From the NCBI RefSeq assembly GCF_900240305.1, contig NZ_LT964854.1, forward strand, positions 2,604,001-2,668,000: 64,000 nt of DNA, written 5' to 3'. Shown in pieces: positions 1 to 10,871 of the stretch. A model generated the notes under the pieces. It saw only the letters and a program-made list of their open reading frames with translations. It made no database searches and had not been told where the DNA came from. The position numbers and the translations under genes are program-made. Numbering within the stretch: position 1 is the first letter of the stretch; the number at the start of each line of letters is the position of its first letter. Source of the stretch: Ottowia massiliensis (lineage in GTDB: Bacteria > Pseudomonadota > Gammaproteobacteria > Burkholderiales > Burkholderiaceae_C).

Positions 1-1605
<1,605 letters not shown>

Positions 1606-1902
1606 GGGTAGAGAGGAAAAAAACAGGAAACAAGCGGCCCCGCGCCACGGCGGAGCGCGGCAGGCAGCCGCACGGAAACCGGAAAAGCGGGGATTGTCGC
1701 CCTTGCCATCCGCCGCCTGCGGGCAAGGGCGGGTGCCAAGCGCCCGCGCCCGGCTGGGCTTGCGGCCCGCGCTGTTGAGCGCCCGCATGTTCAGAGCATG
1801 CTCCGCATCGGTCCGGCAGGCCGCGCGCCAAATTGAGGCGGCGGGGTCAAGCGCGGCGGGCGGGCGGTGCCCCGCAGGCCCTGACCGGGAAACATCAAAA
1901 AC

Positions 1903-1981
1903 AGGAGCTGATTTGAGGGGTAACAAATGCCGTTCTGCGCTTTCTGCACTAGGACATCATGCTATGGATAGAGGAGCGAAA
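1903..1981 (+). repeat. Dispersed ~80-bp repeat, copy 1
   Basis: This lies in the gene-poor stretch 1606-2216 between dnaE and era; nothing else is recognisable there. The core CACTAGGACATCATGCTAT is bracketed by short direct repeats, AGGAGCTGATTTGA on the left and AGGAGCGAAAT on the right. Eight further copies of the same design occur in the window (near 13.0, 17.1, 18.1, 27.2, 35.9, 47.3, 60.8 and 63.5 kb). Confidence 0.85.
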
Positions 1982-2216
1982 TAAGGCGCCAGAAAAGCAA
2001 GCGGGAGCGCTCAAGAAATCCGCATGGGCGGGGCCAAGTCTTGCCGCCTGAAGCGGCGGCCTGCGGCAGGGACGCGCATGCGGATGAAGCCGCCCTTTTT
2101 CTGCGAGCGCTTTACGCCGCGCTTGGGACGCCCACACGTCTGCAACAGGCAGATTGCGATCAGGTTGTCAGGCTGCCTGGGCCTTGCCGTGCGGCGTTTG
2201 TGGCGCTGGCGGCGCT

Positions 2217-3173
2217 TTATTCGTAGCCAAAGCTGCGCACGCGCGCCTCGTCATCAGCCCAGCCGGAGCGGACTTTGACCCAGAGTTCGATGAACACCTT
2301 GCAGCCCAGCAGCTTTTCCAGCTCCAGCCGCGCTTCGGTGCCGATGCGCTTGAGGCGCTGGCCGCTCTCGCCAATGATCATGGCCTTGTGACTGTCGCGT
2401 TCCACCACGATCGTGGCGGCAATGCGCACCAGCCGCCCGTATTGGCGGCTTTTTTCTTCGTCGAACTTTTCCACGACGACGGTGGAGGTGTAGGGCAGCT
2501 CGTCTCCCGTCAGGCGGAACAGCTTCTCGCGCACGATTTCACCCGCCAGGAATTTTTCGCTGCGGTCGGTCAGATCGTCCGCATCGTGCCACCAGGGCTG
2601 CTCTGGCAGGTAGGGCGCGCAGATGTCCAGCAGGCGGGCGACCTCCTGCGGGTTCTTGGCCGACATGGGCACGTATTCGGCGAAGGCATGGCGCTCCTGC
2701 ATGTCGCGCAGCCAGTGCGCCACTTCGGCGCGGCGGTGCACGGCGTCAAGCTTGTTGGCCACCAGAATGACAGGCGCGCCCTTGGGCATGAGGGCGAGCA
2801 CTTTGGCATCGGCCAGGCTGAATTTGCCTGCTTCCACCACGAACAGCACCAAGTCCACGCCGTCGAGAGCGCCCATTACGGTTTTATTGAGCGATTTGTT
2901 CAGCGCGGCCGTGTGGCGCGTTTGAAAGCCTGGCGTGTCCACGAACACGAATTGCGTGCCGCCGCCTTGCCCATCGGGCAGGGTGCGAATGCCTGTGATG
3001 CGGTGGCGCGTGGTCTGCGCCTTGCGGCTGGTGATGCTGATTTTTTGCCCCACCAGCGCATTGAGCAAAGTGGATTTGCCGACATTGGGACGGCCGACGA
3101 TGGCGATCAGGCCGCAACGCTGCCGGGAAGGCCCGGAAGAAGCAGGCGCAGATGCGGAAGCGCTTTCAGTCAT
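2217..3173 (-). CDS. era: GTPase Era
   Basis: Ribosome-associated GTPase needed for 16S rRNA maturation and 30S assembly. The protein has 318 residues. The P-loop GRPNVGKST lies near residue 25, then a switch region with TTRHRITGI, DTPGF as G3 and NKLD as G4. The C-terminal KH domain contains MIIGESGQRLKRIG. I chose the ATG at 3173 because it overlaps the rnc stop by 8 nt and leaves a short Ser/Ala-rich lead before the G domain; the reading frame extends further upstream but only inside rnc. The adjoining rnc-era pair is the usual betaproteobacterial order. Confidence 0.96.
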   Translation of the reverse strand: MTESASASAPASSGPSRQRCGLIAIVGRPNVGKSTLLNALVGQKISITSRKAQTTRHRITGIRTLPDGQGGGTQFVFVDTPGFQTRHTAALNKSLNKTVMGALDGVDLVLFVVEAGKFSLADAKVLALMPKGAPVILVANKLDAVHRRAEVAHWLRDMQERHAFAEYVPMSAKNPQEVARLLDICAPYLPEQPWWHDADDLTDRSEKFLAGEIVREKLFRLTGDELPYTSTVVVEKFDEEKSRQYGRLVRIAATIVVERDSHKAMIIGESGQRLKRIGTEARLELEKLLGCKVFIELWVKVRSGWADDEARVRSFGYE

Positions 3174-3936
3174 GGGTGTTTTCAGGCCCGCCAAGGGGCC
3201 GTTTGGAGCTGGAGAGAAAGCCGCGGGCAGACGGCTTGCCTGGTTTCGGCGATTTCGGCGGCGGCGGGGCCTGAAGTTTCTCAAGCATGGCGGCGGCGGC
3301 GGCCTGCTCCGCCATGCGGCGCGATCCGCCCCGGCCATGCGCTGTCAGCGCCAGCGCCTGCACATGGCAGCTCACTTCAAACGTTTGCTGATGCGCTGCG
3401 CCCGCAATGCGGGTAACGGCGTAGTCTGGCACTGGCAAATGCCTGGCCTGGAGCCATTCCTGCAAGGCCGTTTTGGCATCTTTGGCGGCCGCCTGCATCT
3501 GCGGCGTGATTTCCAACCCCGAGAACAGGCTGCGCACCAAGGCATTGGCCGTGGCGTAGCCGCCATCCAGATAAACCGCGCCGATCACGGCTTCCAGAGC
3601 GTCCGCCAGAATGGAAGGGCGCTGCTGGCCGCCCGCGCGGCGCTCGCCGCTGCCCAGACGCAGCATGTCAGGCAGACCCAATTCCACGGCCAGGCGGTGC
3701 AACGTGTCTTGCTTGACCAGATTGGCCCGCACACGCGACAAATCCCCTTCAGGCTGTCGCGCCAGCGCCTCGTACAGCCAATGCGCAACGACCAAATCCA
3801 GCACGGCATCGCCCAGGTATTCCAGGCGCTCGTTGTGATCCGCGCCAAAACTGCGATGCGTCAGGGCGCGTTGCAGCAAGGCGGGTTGCGTGAAATGGTG
3901 ACCCAGGCGGGTTTGCAGGGCCTCGAAAGAGTTCAT
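3166..3936 (-). CDS. rnc: Ribonuclease III
   Basis: Double-strand-specific endoribonuclease processing rRNA precursors and mRNAs. The protein has 256 residues. The signature ERLEYLGDAVLDL with its metal-binding Glu and Asp lies near residue 37, a second acidic cluster ADALEAVIGAVYLDGG near residue 110, and a dsRNA-binding domain begins with DAKTALQEWLQ. The Pro/Lys-rich C-terminal tail is longer than in E. coli RNase III. It sits 12 nt after the DUF4845 gene and overlaps era, so it is very probably co-transcribed with lepB and era. Confidence 0.96.
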   Translation of the reverse strand: MNSFEALQTRLGHHFTQPALLQRALTHRSFGADHNERLEYLGDAVLDLVVAHWLYEALARQPEGDLSRVRANLVKQDTLHRLAVELGLPDMLRLGSGERRAGGQQRPSILADALEAVIGAVYLDGGYATANALVRSLFSGLEITPQMQAAAKDAKTALQEWLQARHLPVPDYAVTRIAGAAHQQTFEVSCHVQALALTAHGRGGSRRMAEQAAAAAMLEKLQAPPPPKSPKPGKPSARGFLSSSKRPLGGPENTHD

Positions 3937-3948
3937 GGACTGGTGAAA

Positions 3949-4311
3949 TCAATAGCCGGAGCTGCTTGTCGAACTTTCATATTTGATAAGAAGATAAGCG
4001 GGACCAGCCAGATGAATTTCCTTGTCATAAGCAAAGCTGACAATGGTTTTCCCGTTGCTCTGTGTGATTTGAAGGTCTTTCCCTGAAATCGTTTCAATGT
4101 AGTTCACTTCCGCAGATTTATTGAAAGCCGCGCGAATCTCGGCTGGATTGCCGCCATTGGTGGCAGCGTGTTTTACCGCTTTCTTGATGCTCATGAATTC
4201 AGTAACCGAAGGCACGACTTGCGAGCCGACAATGAATAGCAAGCCCAGCAAAACGGCCAGAATAATCAGGCTGATCAGAGTAAGCCCGCGTTGTTTACGA
4301 AGTGAAGACAT
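3949..4311 (-). CDS. DUF4845-family membrane-anchored protein
   Basis: Small protein of 120 residues with one N-terminal transmembrane helix (LTLISLIILAVLLGLLFIVG) resembling a prepilin-like or type II anchor, followed by an extracytoplasmic domain with ISGKDLQITQ. Its place between lepB and rnc and its sequence pattern fit the DUF4845 family found at this site in betaproteobacteria; no function is established. I chose the ATG at 4311 because GGGA stands 6 nt upstream; an ATG at 4323 would add four residues. The tail is Ser-rich. Confidence 0.85.
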   Translation of the reverse strand: MSSLRKQRGLTLISLIILAVLLGLLFIVGSQVVPSVTEFMSIKKAVKHAATNGGNPAEIRAAFNKSAEVNYIETISGKDLQITQSNGKTIVSFAYDKEIHLAGPAYLLIKYESSTSSSGY

Positions 4312-4326
4312 GATGATTCCCATCCC

Positions 4327-5295
4327 TTAGTTGAAAAATCCGATCCGGCTCAGATCGCCGATATTCATCCACACAAAAAACGCCTTGCCGACAATATAGT
4401 CATCGGGCACGAAACCCCAGTACCGTGAGTCCAGGGAATTGTCACGGTTGTCGCCCATCATGAAGTAGTGACCGGGCGGCACCTTGCAGCGCACGCCTTC
4501 GATGCTGTATTGGCACAGATCACGATGGGGGAACTGCGTCACACTGGGGATCAGGGTGGGGCGCTGGTCATCCACAATGATGCTGTGTTGCTTGCCTGGC
4601 GCTGGCGTTTCCTGAATCTGGCGGAAATACTGCACGGTGGATTTATCCAGAAACTCTCCATCCGGCGTCTGCGGCACAGGTTGCCCATTGACCGTAATCT
4701 GCTTGTTCAAATAAGTCACTTCATCGCCTGGCAAACCCACGACGCGCTTGATGTAATCCAGGCTGGGCTGCAAGGGATAATGAAAAACAACAACATCTCC
4801 ACGCTGGATGGGATTGCCCTGCGTCACTCGCGTATTGAATACGGGCAGACGAATGCCATAAGTGAATTTATTGACCAGAATCAGATCGTCAATGCGCAAC
4901 GTGGGAATCATTGACCCGGAAGGAATCCGGAATGGCTCAAACACGAAGGAGCGCAGAAGAAAAACTGCCAGAATAATAGGGAAAAGCCCGGCCGTCCAAT
5001 CCAGCCACCAAGGCTGCGACAGCAGGCGCTCGCGGGCCTCGCTGATATCGGCATCCACTTGGCTGATGCCTTGCGCGGCCAGCTCGGCGCGGCGCGCATC
5101 GTGCCGCGCCTCAAGCGCGGAAGCAGCGGCGCGGCGCCTGGGCAAAAAGAAAAAGCGCTCGGCCAGCCAGTACGCCCCCGTGATCACGGTGGCCACGAGC
5201 AGCAGCAGTGGGAAATTGCCTTCGATATAACCCGCATACCAGGCAACGCAATAGCCGGCAAGAGCGGCCAATATGAATGCAGTCAATGCAGGCAT
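4327..5295 (-). CDS. lepB: Signal peptidase I
   Basis: Membrane serine protease that removes signal peptides from Sec and Tat substrates. The protein has 322 residues. Two N-terminal hydrophobic segments are followed by a charged cytoplasmic loop and a third hydrophobic segment just before the catalytic box. Box B is IPSGSMIPTL with the nucleophile at Ser128, the general base is Lys183 in YIKRVVGLPGDEV, and box E is GDNRDNSLDSRYWG. The start ATG at 5295 shares one base with the lepA stop (TAATG), which implies translational coupling. The many exported proteins in this window would all be substrates. Confidence 0.97.
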   Translation of the reverse strand: MPALTAFILAALAGYCVAWYAGYIEGNFPLLLLVATVITGAYWLAERFFFLPRRRAAASALEARHDARRAELAAQGISQVDADISEARERLLSQPWWLDWTAGLFPIILAVFLLRSFVFEPFRIPSGSMIPTLRIDDLILVNKFTYGIRLPVFNTRVTQGNPIQRGDVVVFHYPLQPSLDYIKRVVGLPGDEVTYLNKQITVNGQPVPQTPDGEFLDKSTVQYFRQIQETPAPGKQHSIIVDDQRPTLIPSVTQFPHRDLCQYSIEGVRCKVPPGHYFMMGDNRDNSLDSRYWGFVPDDYIVGKAFFVWMNIGDLSRIGFFN

Positions 5296-7103
5296 TATTC
5301 CTCCACCTGCAAAATGGCCAGAAATGCTTCTTGCGGCACTTCGACCGAACCAATCTGTTTCATGCGTTTTTTACCTGCTTTCTGCTTTTCAAGCAGCTTG
5401 CGTTTGCGGGTAATGTCGCCGCCATAGCATTTGGCCAGCACATTCTTGCGCAGCGCCTTGATATTTTCACGCGCGATGATGTTGGCGCCAATCGCGGCCT
5501 GAATGGCCACGTCAAACTGCTGGCGCGCAATGATTTCGCGCATTTTGGCCGCCACCGCCCTGCCGCGAAACTGCGCCTGGCTGCGGTGCACAATAATCGA
5601 CAGCGCATCCACCTTGTCGCCATTGAGCAAAATATCCACCTTCACCACGTCTGACGGCCGGTATTCCTTGAATTCATAATCCATCGACGCATAACCCCGG
5701 CTGACCGATTTGAGCTTGTCGAAAAAATCCAGCACAATCTCGCCCAGCGGCATTTCATAAGTCAGCATGACTTGCCTGCCGTGATATTGCATGTTGATTT
5801 GCACGCCGCGCTTCTGGTTCGCCAGCGTCATCACGGGCCCGACATAATCTTGCGGCATGTACAAATGCACGGTCACAATCGGCTCGCGAATTTCCTGGAT
5901 GCGCCCCTGGTCAGGCATCTTGGACGGGTTTTCCACCTGAATGACTTCGCCATCGGCCTTTTGCACTTCATACACTACGCTGGGCGCGGTGGTAATCAGG
6001 TCCTGGTCGAATTCGCGCTCCAGCCTCTCTTGCACGATTTCCATGTGCAGCAGCCCCAGAAAACCGCAGCGAAAGCCAAAACCCAGCGCCTGCGACACCT
6101 CCGGCTCAAAGTGCAGGCTGGCATCGTTGAGCTGGAGTTTCTCCAGGCTGTCGCGCAAGGCGTCGTATTGGTTGGCTTCCGTGGGATACAGGCCCGCGAA
6201 AACCTGTGGCTGGATTTCCTTGAAGCCCGGCAGCGGCTCGCTGGCAGGCCCCAGGTTGTTGGGCAGCTTTTTCTCCAGCGTGATGGTGTCGCCCACCTTG
6301 GCCGCTTTCAGCTCCTTGATGCCCGCGATGACGTAGCCCACTTCGCCCGCTTCCAGCGCCTCACGCGGCTGCTGCGCAGGCGTGAACACGCCCAGGCTGT
6401 TGGCTTCATACGCCGCGCCCGTGGCCATCATCCTGATGCGTTCGCCTTTTTGCAGGCGGCCATCGACCACGCGCACCAGCATCACCACGCCCACGTAGGC
6501 GTCAAACCAGCTGTCAATGATCATGGCCCGCAAGGGCGCATCCGCCTTGCCGCGCGGCGGCGGCACTTTGGCCACGATTTGCTCCAGCACATCGTCAATG
6601 CCCATGCCGGTTTTGGCTGAAATCGCCACTGCTTCACTGGCATCAATGCCGATCACATCCTCAATTTCGGCCTTGGCGTTTTCCGGGTCTGCCTGCGGCA
6701 AATCCATTTTGTTGAGCACGGGCAGCACCTCCACGCCCAGATCCAGCGCGGTGTAGCAATTGGCCACCGTCTGCGCTTCCACGCCCTGGCTGGCATCCAC
6801 CACCAGCAGCGCGCCTTCGCAGGCTGATAGTGAACGTGACACCTCATAAGAGAAATCCACATGTCCCGGCGTATCGATCAGATTGAGGTTGTAAACCCTG
6901 CCATCACGCGCTGCATAACGCAAAGCCGCCGTTTGCGCCTTGATGGTGATGCCGCGCTCTTTCTCGATGTCCATTGAATCGAGCACCTGCTCGCTCATTT
7001 CACGCTCGGAAAGCCCGCCGCAACGCGCAATCAGCCGGTCGGCCAGCGTGGATTTGCCGTGGTCAATGTGGGCGATGATGGAAAAATTCCGGATGTGGTT
7101 CAT
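5295..7103 (-). CDS. lepA: Elongation factor 4 (back-translocase LepA)
   Basis: Translational GTPase acting on stalled ribosomes. The 602 residues match the usual length. G1 is AHIDHGKST at the extreme N-terminus, the switch I region contains RGITIKAQT, G3 is DTPGHVD and G4 is NKMDLP. The C-terminal half has the LepA-specific domain with GFRCGFLGLLHMEIVQERLE and ends with RMKQIGSVEVPQEAFLAIL. It is followed by lepB with a 1-nt overlap. Upstream, 69 nt separate it from the glycosyltransferase gene on the same strand. Confidence 0.97.
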   Translation of the reverse strand: MNHIRNFSIIAHIDHGKSTLADRLIARCGGLSEREMSEQVLDSMDIEKERGITIKAQTAALRYAARDGRVYNLNLIDTPGHVDFSYEVSRSLSACEGALLVVDASQGVEAQTVANCYTALDLGVEVLPVLNKMDLPQADPENAKAEIEDVIGIDASEAVAISAKTGMGIDDVLEQIVAKVPPPRGKADAPLRAMIIDSWFDAYVGVVMLVRVVDGRLQKGERIRMMATGAAYEANSLGVFTPAQQPREALEAGEVGYVIAGIKELKAAKVGDTITLEKKLPNNLGPASEPLPGFKEIQPQVFAGLYPTEANQYDALRDSLEKLQLNDASLHFEPEVSQALGFGFRCGFLGLLHMEIVQERLEREFDQDLITTAPSVVYEVQKADGEVIQVENPSKMPDQGRIQEIREPIVTVHLYMPQDYVGPVMTLANQKRGVQINMQYHGRQVMLTYEMPLGEIVLDFFDKLKSVSRGYASMDYEFKEYRPSDVVKVDILLNGDKVDALSIIVHRSQAQFRGRAVAAKMREIIARQQFDVAIQAAIGANIIARENIKALRKNVLAKCYGGDITRKRKLLEKQKAGKKRMKQIGSVEVPQEAFLAILQVEE

Positions 7104-7172
7104 TAAAACGAGGTTTGAAGTCCGGTTGCAAAAACACGCGGGCTGGCATGCGCCTGATTGTAGGCAATCATT

Positions 7173-8141
7173 TCACAGGCGCGCGGCGTCCGGCAAATCC
7201 GCCAAAAGCGGAGTCACCGGCTCCCTGCTCACGTCATGATGCAAAAAAGCGATGATGAACTGAATGCCAATGATGATCGGCAATGCTGCCAGCATCACGG
7301 TCCCGCTGGTTGCCGGCACATCCGTAGCCACGCTTTGCAGCCAGCCATAAATGCCAAAGCCTGCGCCAGATATCAGCATCAACATACCGCTGATGCTATA
7401 AAGGCTGCCAATATTGAAATCACGCAGCAAATACTGGTAGGCATAGCGCTTGAAAAACCGGATGGCATGCTTGACAGCGAACTCCGGCAATACTTTTGTA
7501 ATCTTCAGATTTGATTTTTCATCCGCATAAACAGCATTCATCGGAACATCATGAACGACAGCTCGAACCAGGCTCAGCTGATACAGCATATCGCTTTCGA
7601 AGAAATATCTTCTTTCCAGGTCATCCAGAGGCAGCTCCCGCAACACATGTACATGAATGGCCGTATAGCCATTGGTCGGATCCATGATGGACCAGTATCC
7701 CGAGCTGAATTTATTGATGATTGACAGGGCCGCATTGCCGATCAGCCTGATGGCAGGCATTTGCCGCAAGGATGCTGGTTGGAAGAAACGATTGCCTTTC
7801 GTGTAATCGGCATGTCTTTTTTCAATAGGCGTCGTGAAAAGCGGAATCAGCGAAGGATCCATCTGTCCATCACCATCCACCTTGACAATGATATCCATGC
7901 CATCGTCAAGCGCTTTTTTGTAGGCGGAGCGAATGGCTCCGCCCACGCCCTGGTTGCTTTCATGGAAGATGACATGAATGCGCGGATCAGTGCAATCCTG
8001 CTGGACCAGCAAGCCGCTCTCTTCAGGGCACTTGTCATCCACGACGTATATTCTTTGAACGCTGGCAGGTATTCTGGATATGACATCCAGAATATGCTTT
8101 CTGACCTTGTAGCAAGGTATGGCAACAGCAATTTTCGTCAT
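7173..8141 (-). CDS. Family 2 glycosyltransferase, polyprenyl-phosphate type (GtrB/Dpm1-like)
   Basis: Predicted to move a sugar from a nucleotide donor to undecaprenyl phosphate at the inner membrane. The protein has 322 residues from the ATG at 8141, which leaves 1 nt after the upstream stop. The GT-A fold starts with IAVAIPCYK, carries VVDDKCPE, GVGGAIRSAYKKAL and the metal-binding VDGDGQMDP, and DPTNGYTA lies further on. Two C-terminal hydrophobic segments fit the GtrB topology. Together with the small flippase-like gene and the large membrane protein upstream it resembles a Gtr-type modification cassette. The sugar and acceptor are unknown. Confidence 0.85.
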   Translation of the reverse strand: MTKIAVAIPCYKVRKHILDVISRIPASVQRIYVVDDKCPEESGLLVQQDCTDPRIHVIFHESNQGVGGAIRSAYKKALDDGMDIIVKVDGDGQMDPSLIPLFTTPIEKRHADYTKGNRFFQPASLRQMPAIRLIGNAALSIINKFSSGYWSIMDPTNGYTAIHVHVLRELPLDDLERRYFFESDMLYQLSLVRAVVHDVPMNAVYADEKSNLKITKVLPEFAVKHAIRFFKRYAYQYLLRDFNIGSLYSISGMLMLISGAGFGIYGWLQSVATDVPATSGTVMLAALPIIIGIQFIIAFLHHDVSREPVTPLLADLPDAARL

Positions 8142-8142
8142 T

Positions 8143-8499
8143 TTAGTGATGTGCGCCAGCAGACGCCAGCGCAATGCCCAGCATAATCAATATGCCGCCG
8201 CCAATGGTCTGGAGAGAAAGCGGCTCATTCAGGAAAATGCGCGCGAAAACAGGAACCAGCAAAAAAGCCAGTCCCATGAAGGGGTAAGCCAAATGCAGCG
8301 GCGCCTGTCTCAGAACCCAGATCCAGAGCAAGGTGGTGGCGCCATAGAGGGAAAGGGATAACCATATCCAAATATTGGCAAGCATGCCATGCAGCGTAAC
8401 GGGCGTGGCAATAGCAAGCGCCGCCTGCTTGAATAATATCTGTCCAATTGCGATGCCAATAACACAGCTCAGCGTTAGCAAGATCGTCGTGAAATTCAT
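8143..8499 (-). CDS. EmrE/EamA-like small membrane protein, putative lipid-linked sugar flippase subunit
   Basis: 118 residues with four predicted transmembrane helices; the motifs IGQILFKQAALA near the N-terminus and HLAYPFMGLAFLLVPV, NEPLSLQTIGGGILIMLGI near the C-terminus are typical of the DMT/SMR superfamily (ArnE/ArnF and related half-flippases). The ATG at 8499 overlaps the stop of the acyltransferase gene by 4 nt, so the two are translationally coupled. By position I infer that it flips the product of the neighbouring glycosyltransferase; a drug-efflux role is a weaker alternative. Confidence 0.75.
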   Translation of the reverse strand: MNFTTILLTLSCVIGIAIGQILFKQAALAIATPVTLHGMLANIWIWLSLSLYGATTLLWIWVLRQAPLHLAYPFMGLAFLLVPVFARIFLNEPLSLQTIGGGILIMLGIALASAGAHH

Positions 8500-10871
8500 T
8501 TTTCGTCGCTTTTCCTGATTTCTCTGTAAATTGGGAGCAGCGCCAGCGGTGAAGCAAAAAAGCCGAGGAGGTAGCGATACTCCCCCGCGATGGAAAAGAA
8601 AAACACGGCCGACAGCTGAAGCAGAAGAATTCCACAGACAGTCAGCGCGGGCAGATCTCTTCTGTTGAAAGCACGCAGAGTCACGAAGAGCAGAAGAATG
8701 ATTCCCGGCAATGGCGACCATAATAGCCACCTGTTTTCAAAGCTGGCATCGTGAATGGCCATCAGCGCTTTTTCGGCTCTTTCAAGACCCCATCTCCTGT
8801 AGATTGATTCGGATTTTGTTTTTTCGAGAACATTTTTGGCATATGTAGGACCGGGGAAACCGCCCTGGGCGAAGGCTGAAACAAGAAATATATTCACGCG
8901 GCTCGACATGAAAGCCGGAATATTCCTCCATAGATTATGCCTGAAAAATTCGCTGATGAGAATATCCTGCTGCGATTTCTCCATGGATGCAAGAGCTGGC
9001 CCCTGCGGAAAAAATATCAGAGGATCCCAGTAATCCCTATCGTAATATTTGATGATGAGATCCAAAGGGGCGACGCTTTCCAGAGCCTGGATGGCCGGAG
9101 CAGAAACCCGCGGAGGATAAAGACCCATTGCATGAGGCTGAAGGAAATTGACGGTTTCAAACAGGGCGACGGGATACACCGTTCCTATAGGCGTTTTGTG
9201 CTTGTGATTGGCAACCCCATAAAAGGCGACCGTTACCCAGACCAGTGAGACGGCTGCCAGTCCCAATCGCTGTTTTGGAATGCGGATGACGGCCGCCAGA
9301 ACGACTAGCGCAATGATATTGATGATTCCATTGGGGCGCGCGAAAATCGCAAAAGGAATAGATATGAACAGAATGAAGAAGGACATCCTTGAGACAGTTT
9401 TGTTCCTAAGGCATATCCATGTCTCAAACAAGAGGCCTGCCAGGGCGCACGCATAAATGCCATCAGAATATAGACTCGTTGTATAAAATACGAGGTGCGG
9501 AGCCAGGGCGACGAATACCAGCAGAATGAAAAATGGTCTTTTTCCATTCTCATTGTAGACATAAGTCAGAATCCTTGCCAGAATAGCCGTCGCCACCAGT
9601 ATCTGGACGATAACCGGAATTTCAACCAGATTGAATGGCTTGTAGAATGAATTGACGAACAGGTACCAGAATATTGGCTTTCCCGACTGGAATTCCCGGT
9701 TGCTCTCGACTTCCAGCAGGATGGCCAGAGAGTCTTCCCCAAGAATGCCGGGCCAAAAAATCAATAGATAGGAAAAATATACCGCAAACAGGGCCAGATA
9801 TAAAGCGTAAAAATTGATTCTTTCGGGAAGACAAAAGCGCGTATTGCTCATGGTATTTTTGCTTGGCTTGAACCTCAGGGCAGGTTTTTCCACAAAATGC
9901 CAGGACAGGAATGCCAGACCAGCCGTTATCGCCATTGAAAGCATCATGGCGTTCCAGAATCCATATTCCGGGTACAGGCACATGATGACCGTTTGCTGCA
10001 CCGGAAAAGCGAAAAGATAAATTCCGTAGGAAAAGTCGCCATAGCGTCCAAACCGGCGGATGAATGGCGTACTGGCAGTGCCGAGGCTGATGACAGCGTA
10101 GGGCATGAAAGCAAGCAGCGCCGTATAGCGCATTTTTGCGAGCAGCAGGCCGCCAGCCAGCAAGGCAAGCGCCGCCAGCCAGGTCCAGGGGCGTTTTTGC
10201 CAATACTCACGCAAAACGTAAAGGGCAGATCCGGACAGGAAATAGGCTCCCATTTCCCGTTTTTGATGAATGCTGTGATACAAGTCCGGGCTGTTTTGGG
10301 AAAAATACCATGCCAAGTAAATAACAATGGCCGCCAGCCAGACGGTTTTCTTTTTCAGCAGTCCGGCCAGGCCACAGACCGCCAGAACGAGATAGCAGAG
10401 AACCTCGATGGGGATGGTCCATATCGATCCATTGACGCCCAGCGGATACGGATTTTTTTCAAAAACGCCTGGCAGTATGTAAACGGCAATGAAACGGAGA
10501 TTCAGAAAATATTGCCAGGTGCCGCCGTGCGCGTAGTAATCAGCGGCCGGCAGGCTGGAAACAATAGGCCCCAATACCAGGGCAGTCAGCGTAACGACAA
10601 CCGCCAGAGCAGGCCATATTCTCAGCAGGCGGCGCAGGGCAAAGCGCAGGATATTGGGATCCGAATACCAGCTCTGGGTGACGAGATAGCCGCTGATGGC
10701 AAAAAATATGAGAACGGCAAATCCGCCAAAACTGTGCAGCCCAAAAAATGAAGGCTCCATTTGCCCGCTCAGGGCATATTGGTGGCTATAAAGCACCAGG
10801 GTGGCGGCCACAATCCTGACAAAGTCAAAATTGTTGGCGGGGTGTGCCGGGGTGGCAGTGTTCATGTTCAC
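8496..10871 (-). CDS. Membrane protein: acyltransferase-3 domain fused to a GT-C-like domain
   Basis: 791 residues. Residues 1-340 form an OafA-type acyltransferase-3 domain with about ten transmembrane helices: VLYSHQYALSG near residue 25, FFAISGYLVTQSW, RRLLRIWP, GSIWTIPIEV and FSYGIYLFAFP. From about residue 350 a second set of membrane helices begins with LLIFWPGILGEDSL, a PG-x-x-x-DS pattern seen in GT-C-fold glycosyltransferases, and ends in a large soluble part and further helices. The start is GTG at 10871, overlapping the prfC stop (GTGA); an ATG two codons in is possible. It may be both the transferase and the O-acetylase of the cassette, which is inference. Confidence 0.75.
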   Translation of the reverse strand: MNMNTATPAHPANNFDFVRIVAATLVLYSHQYALSGQMEPSFFGLHSFGGFAVLIFFAISGYLVTQSWYSDPNILRFALRRLLRIWPALAVVVTLTALVLGPIVSSLPAADYYAHGGTWQYFLNLRFIAVYILPGVFEKNPYPLGVNGSIWTIPIEVLCYLVLAVCGLAGLLKKKTVWLAAIVIYLAWYFSQNSPDLYHSIHQKREMGAYFLSGSALYVLREYWQKRPWTWLAALALLAGGLLLAKMRYTALLAFMPYAVISLGTASTPFIRRFGRYGDFSYGIYLFAFPVQQTVIMCLYPEYGFWNAMMLSMAITAGLAFLSWHFVEKPALRFKPSKNTMSNTRFCLPERINFYALYLALFAVYFSYLLIFWPGILGEDSLAILLEVESNREFQSGKPIFWYLFVNSFYKPFNLVEIPVIVQILVATAILARILTYVYNENGKRPFFILLVFVALAPHLVFYTTSLYSDGIYACALAGLLFETWICLRNKTVSRMSFFILFISIPFAIFARPNGIINIIALVVLAAVIRIPKQRLGLAAVSLVWVTVAFYGVANHKHKTPIGTVYPVALFETVNFLQPHAMGLYPPRVSAPAIQALESVAPLDLIIKYYDRDYWDPLIFFPQGPALASMEKSQQDILISEFFRHNLWRNIPAFMSSRVNIFLVSAFAQGGFPGPTYAKNVLEKTKSESIYRRWGLERAEKALMAIHDASFENRWLLWSPLPGIILLLFVTLRAFNRRDLPALTVCGILLLQLSAVFFFSIAGEYRYLLGFFASPLALLPIYREIRKSDEK

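Noticed and set aside
2154..3416. Plus-strand frame of 420 codons opposite era and rnc
   Set aside because: Shadow of two well-supported genes.
7150..7182. Hairpin GCGCCTG/CAGGCGC as a terminator after the glycosyltransferase gene
   Set aside because: The stem is short, overlaps the end of the coding region and has no T run.
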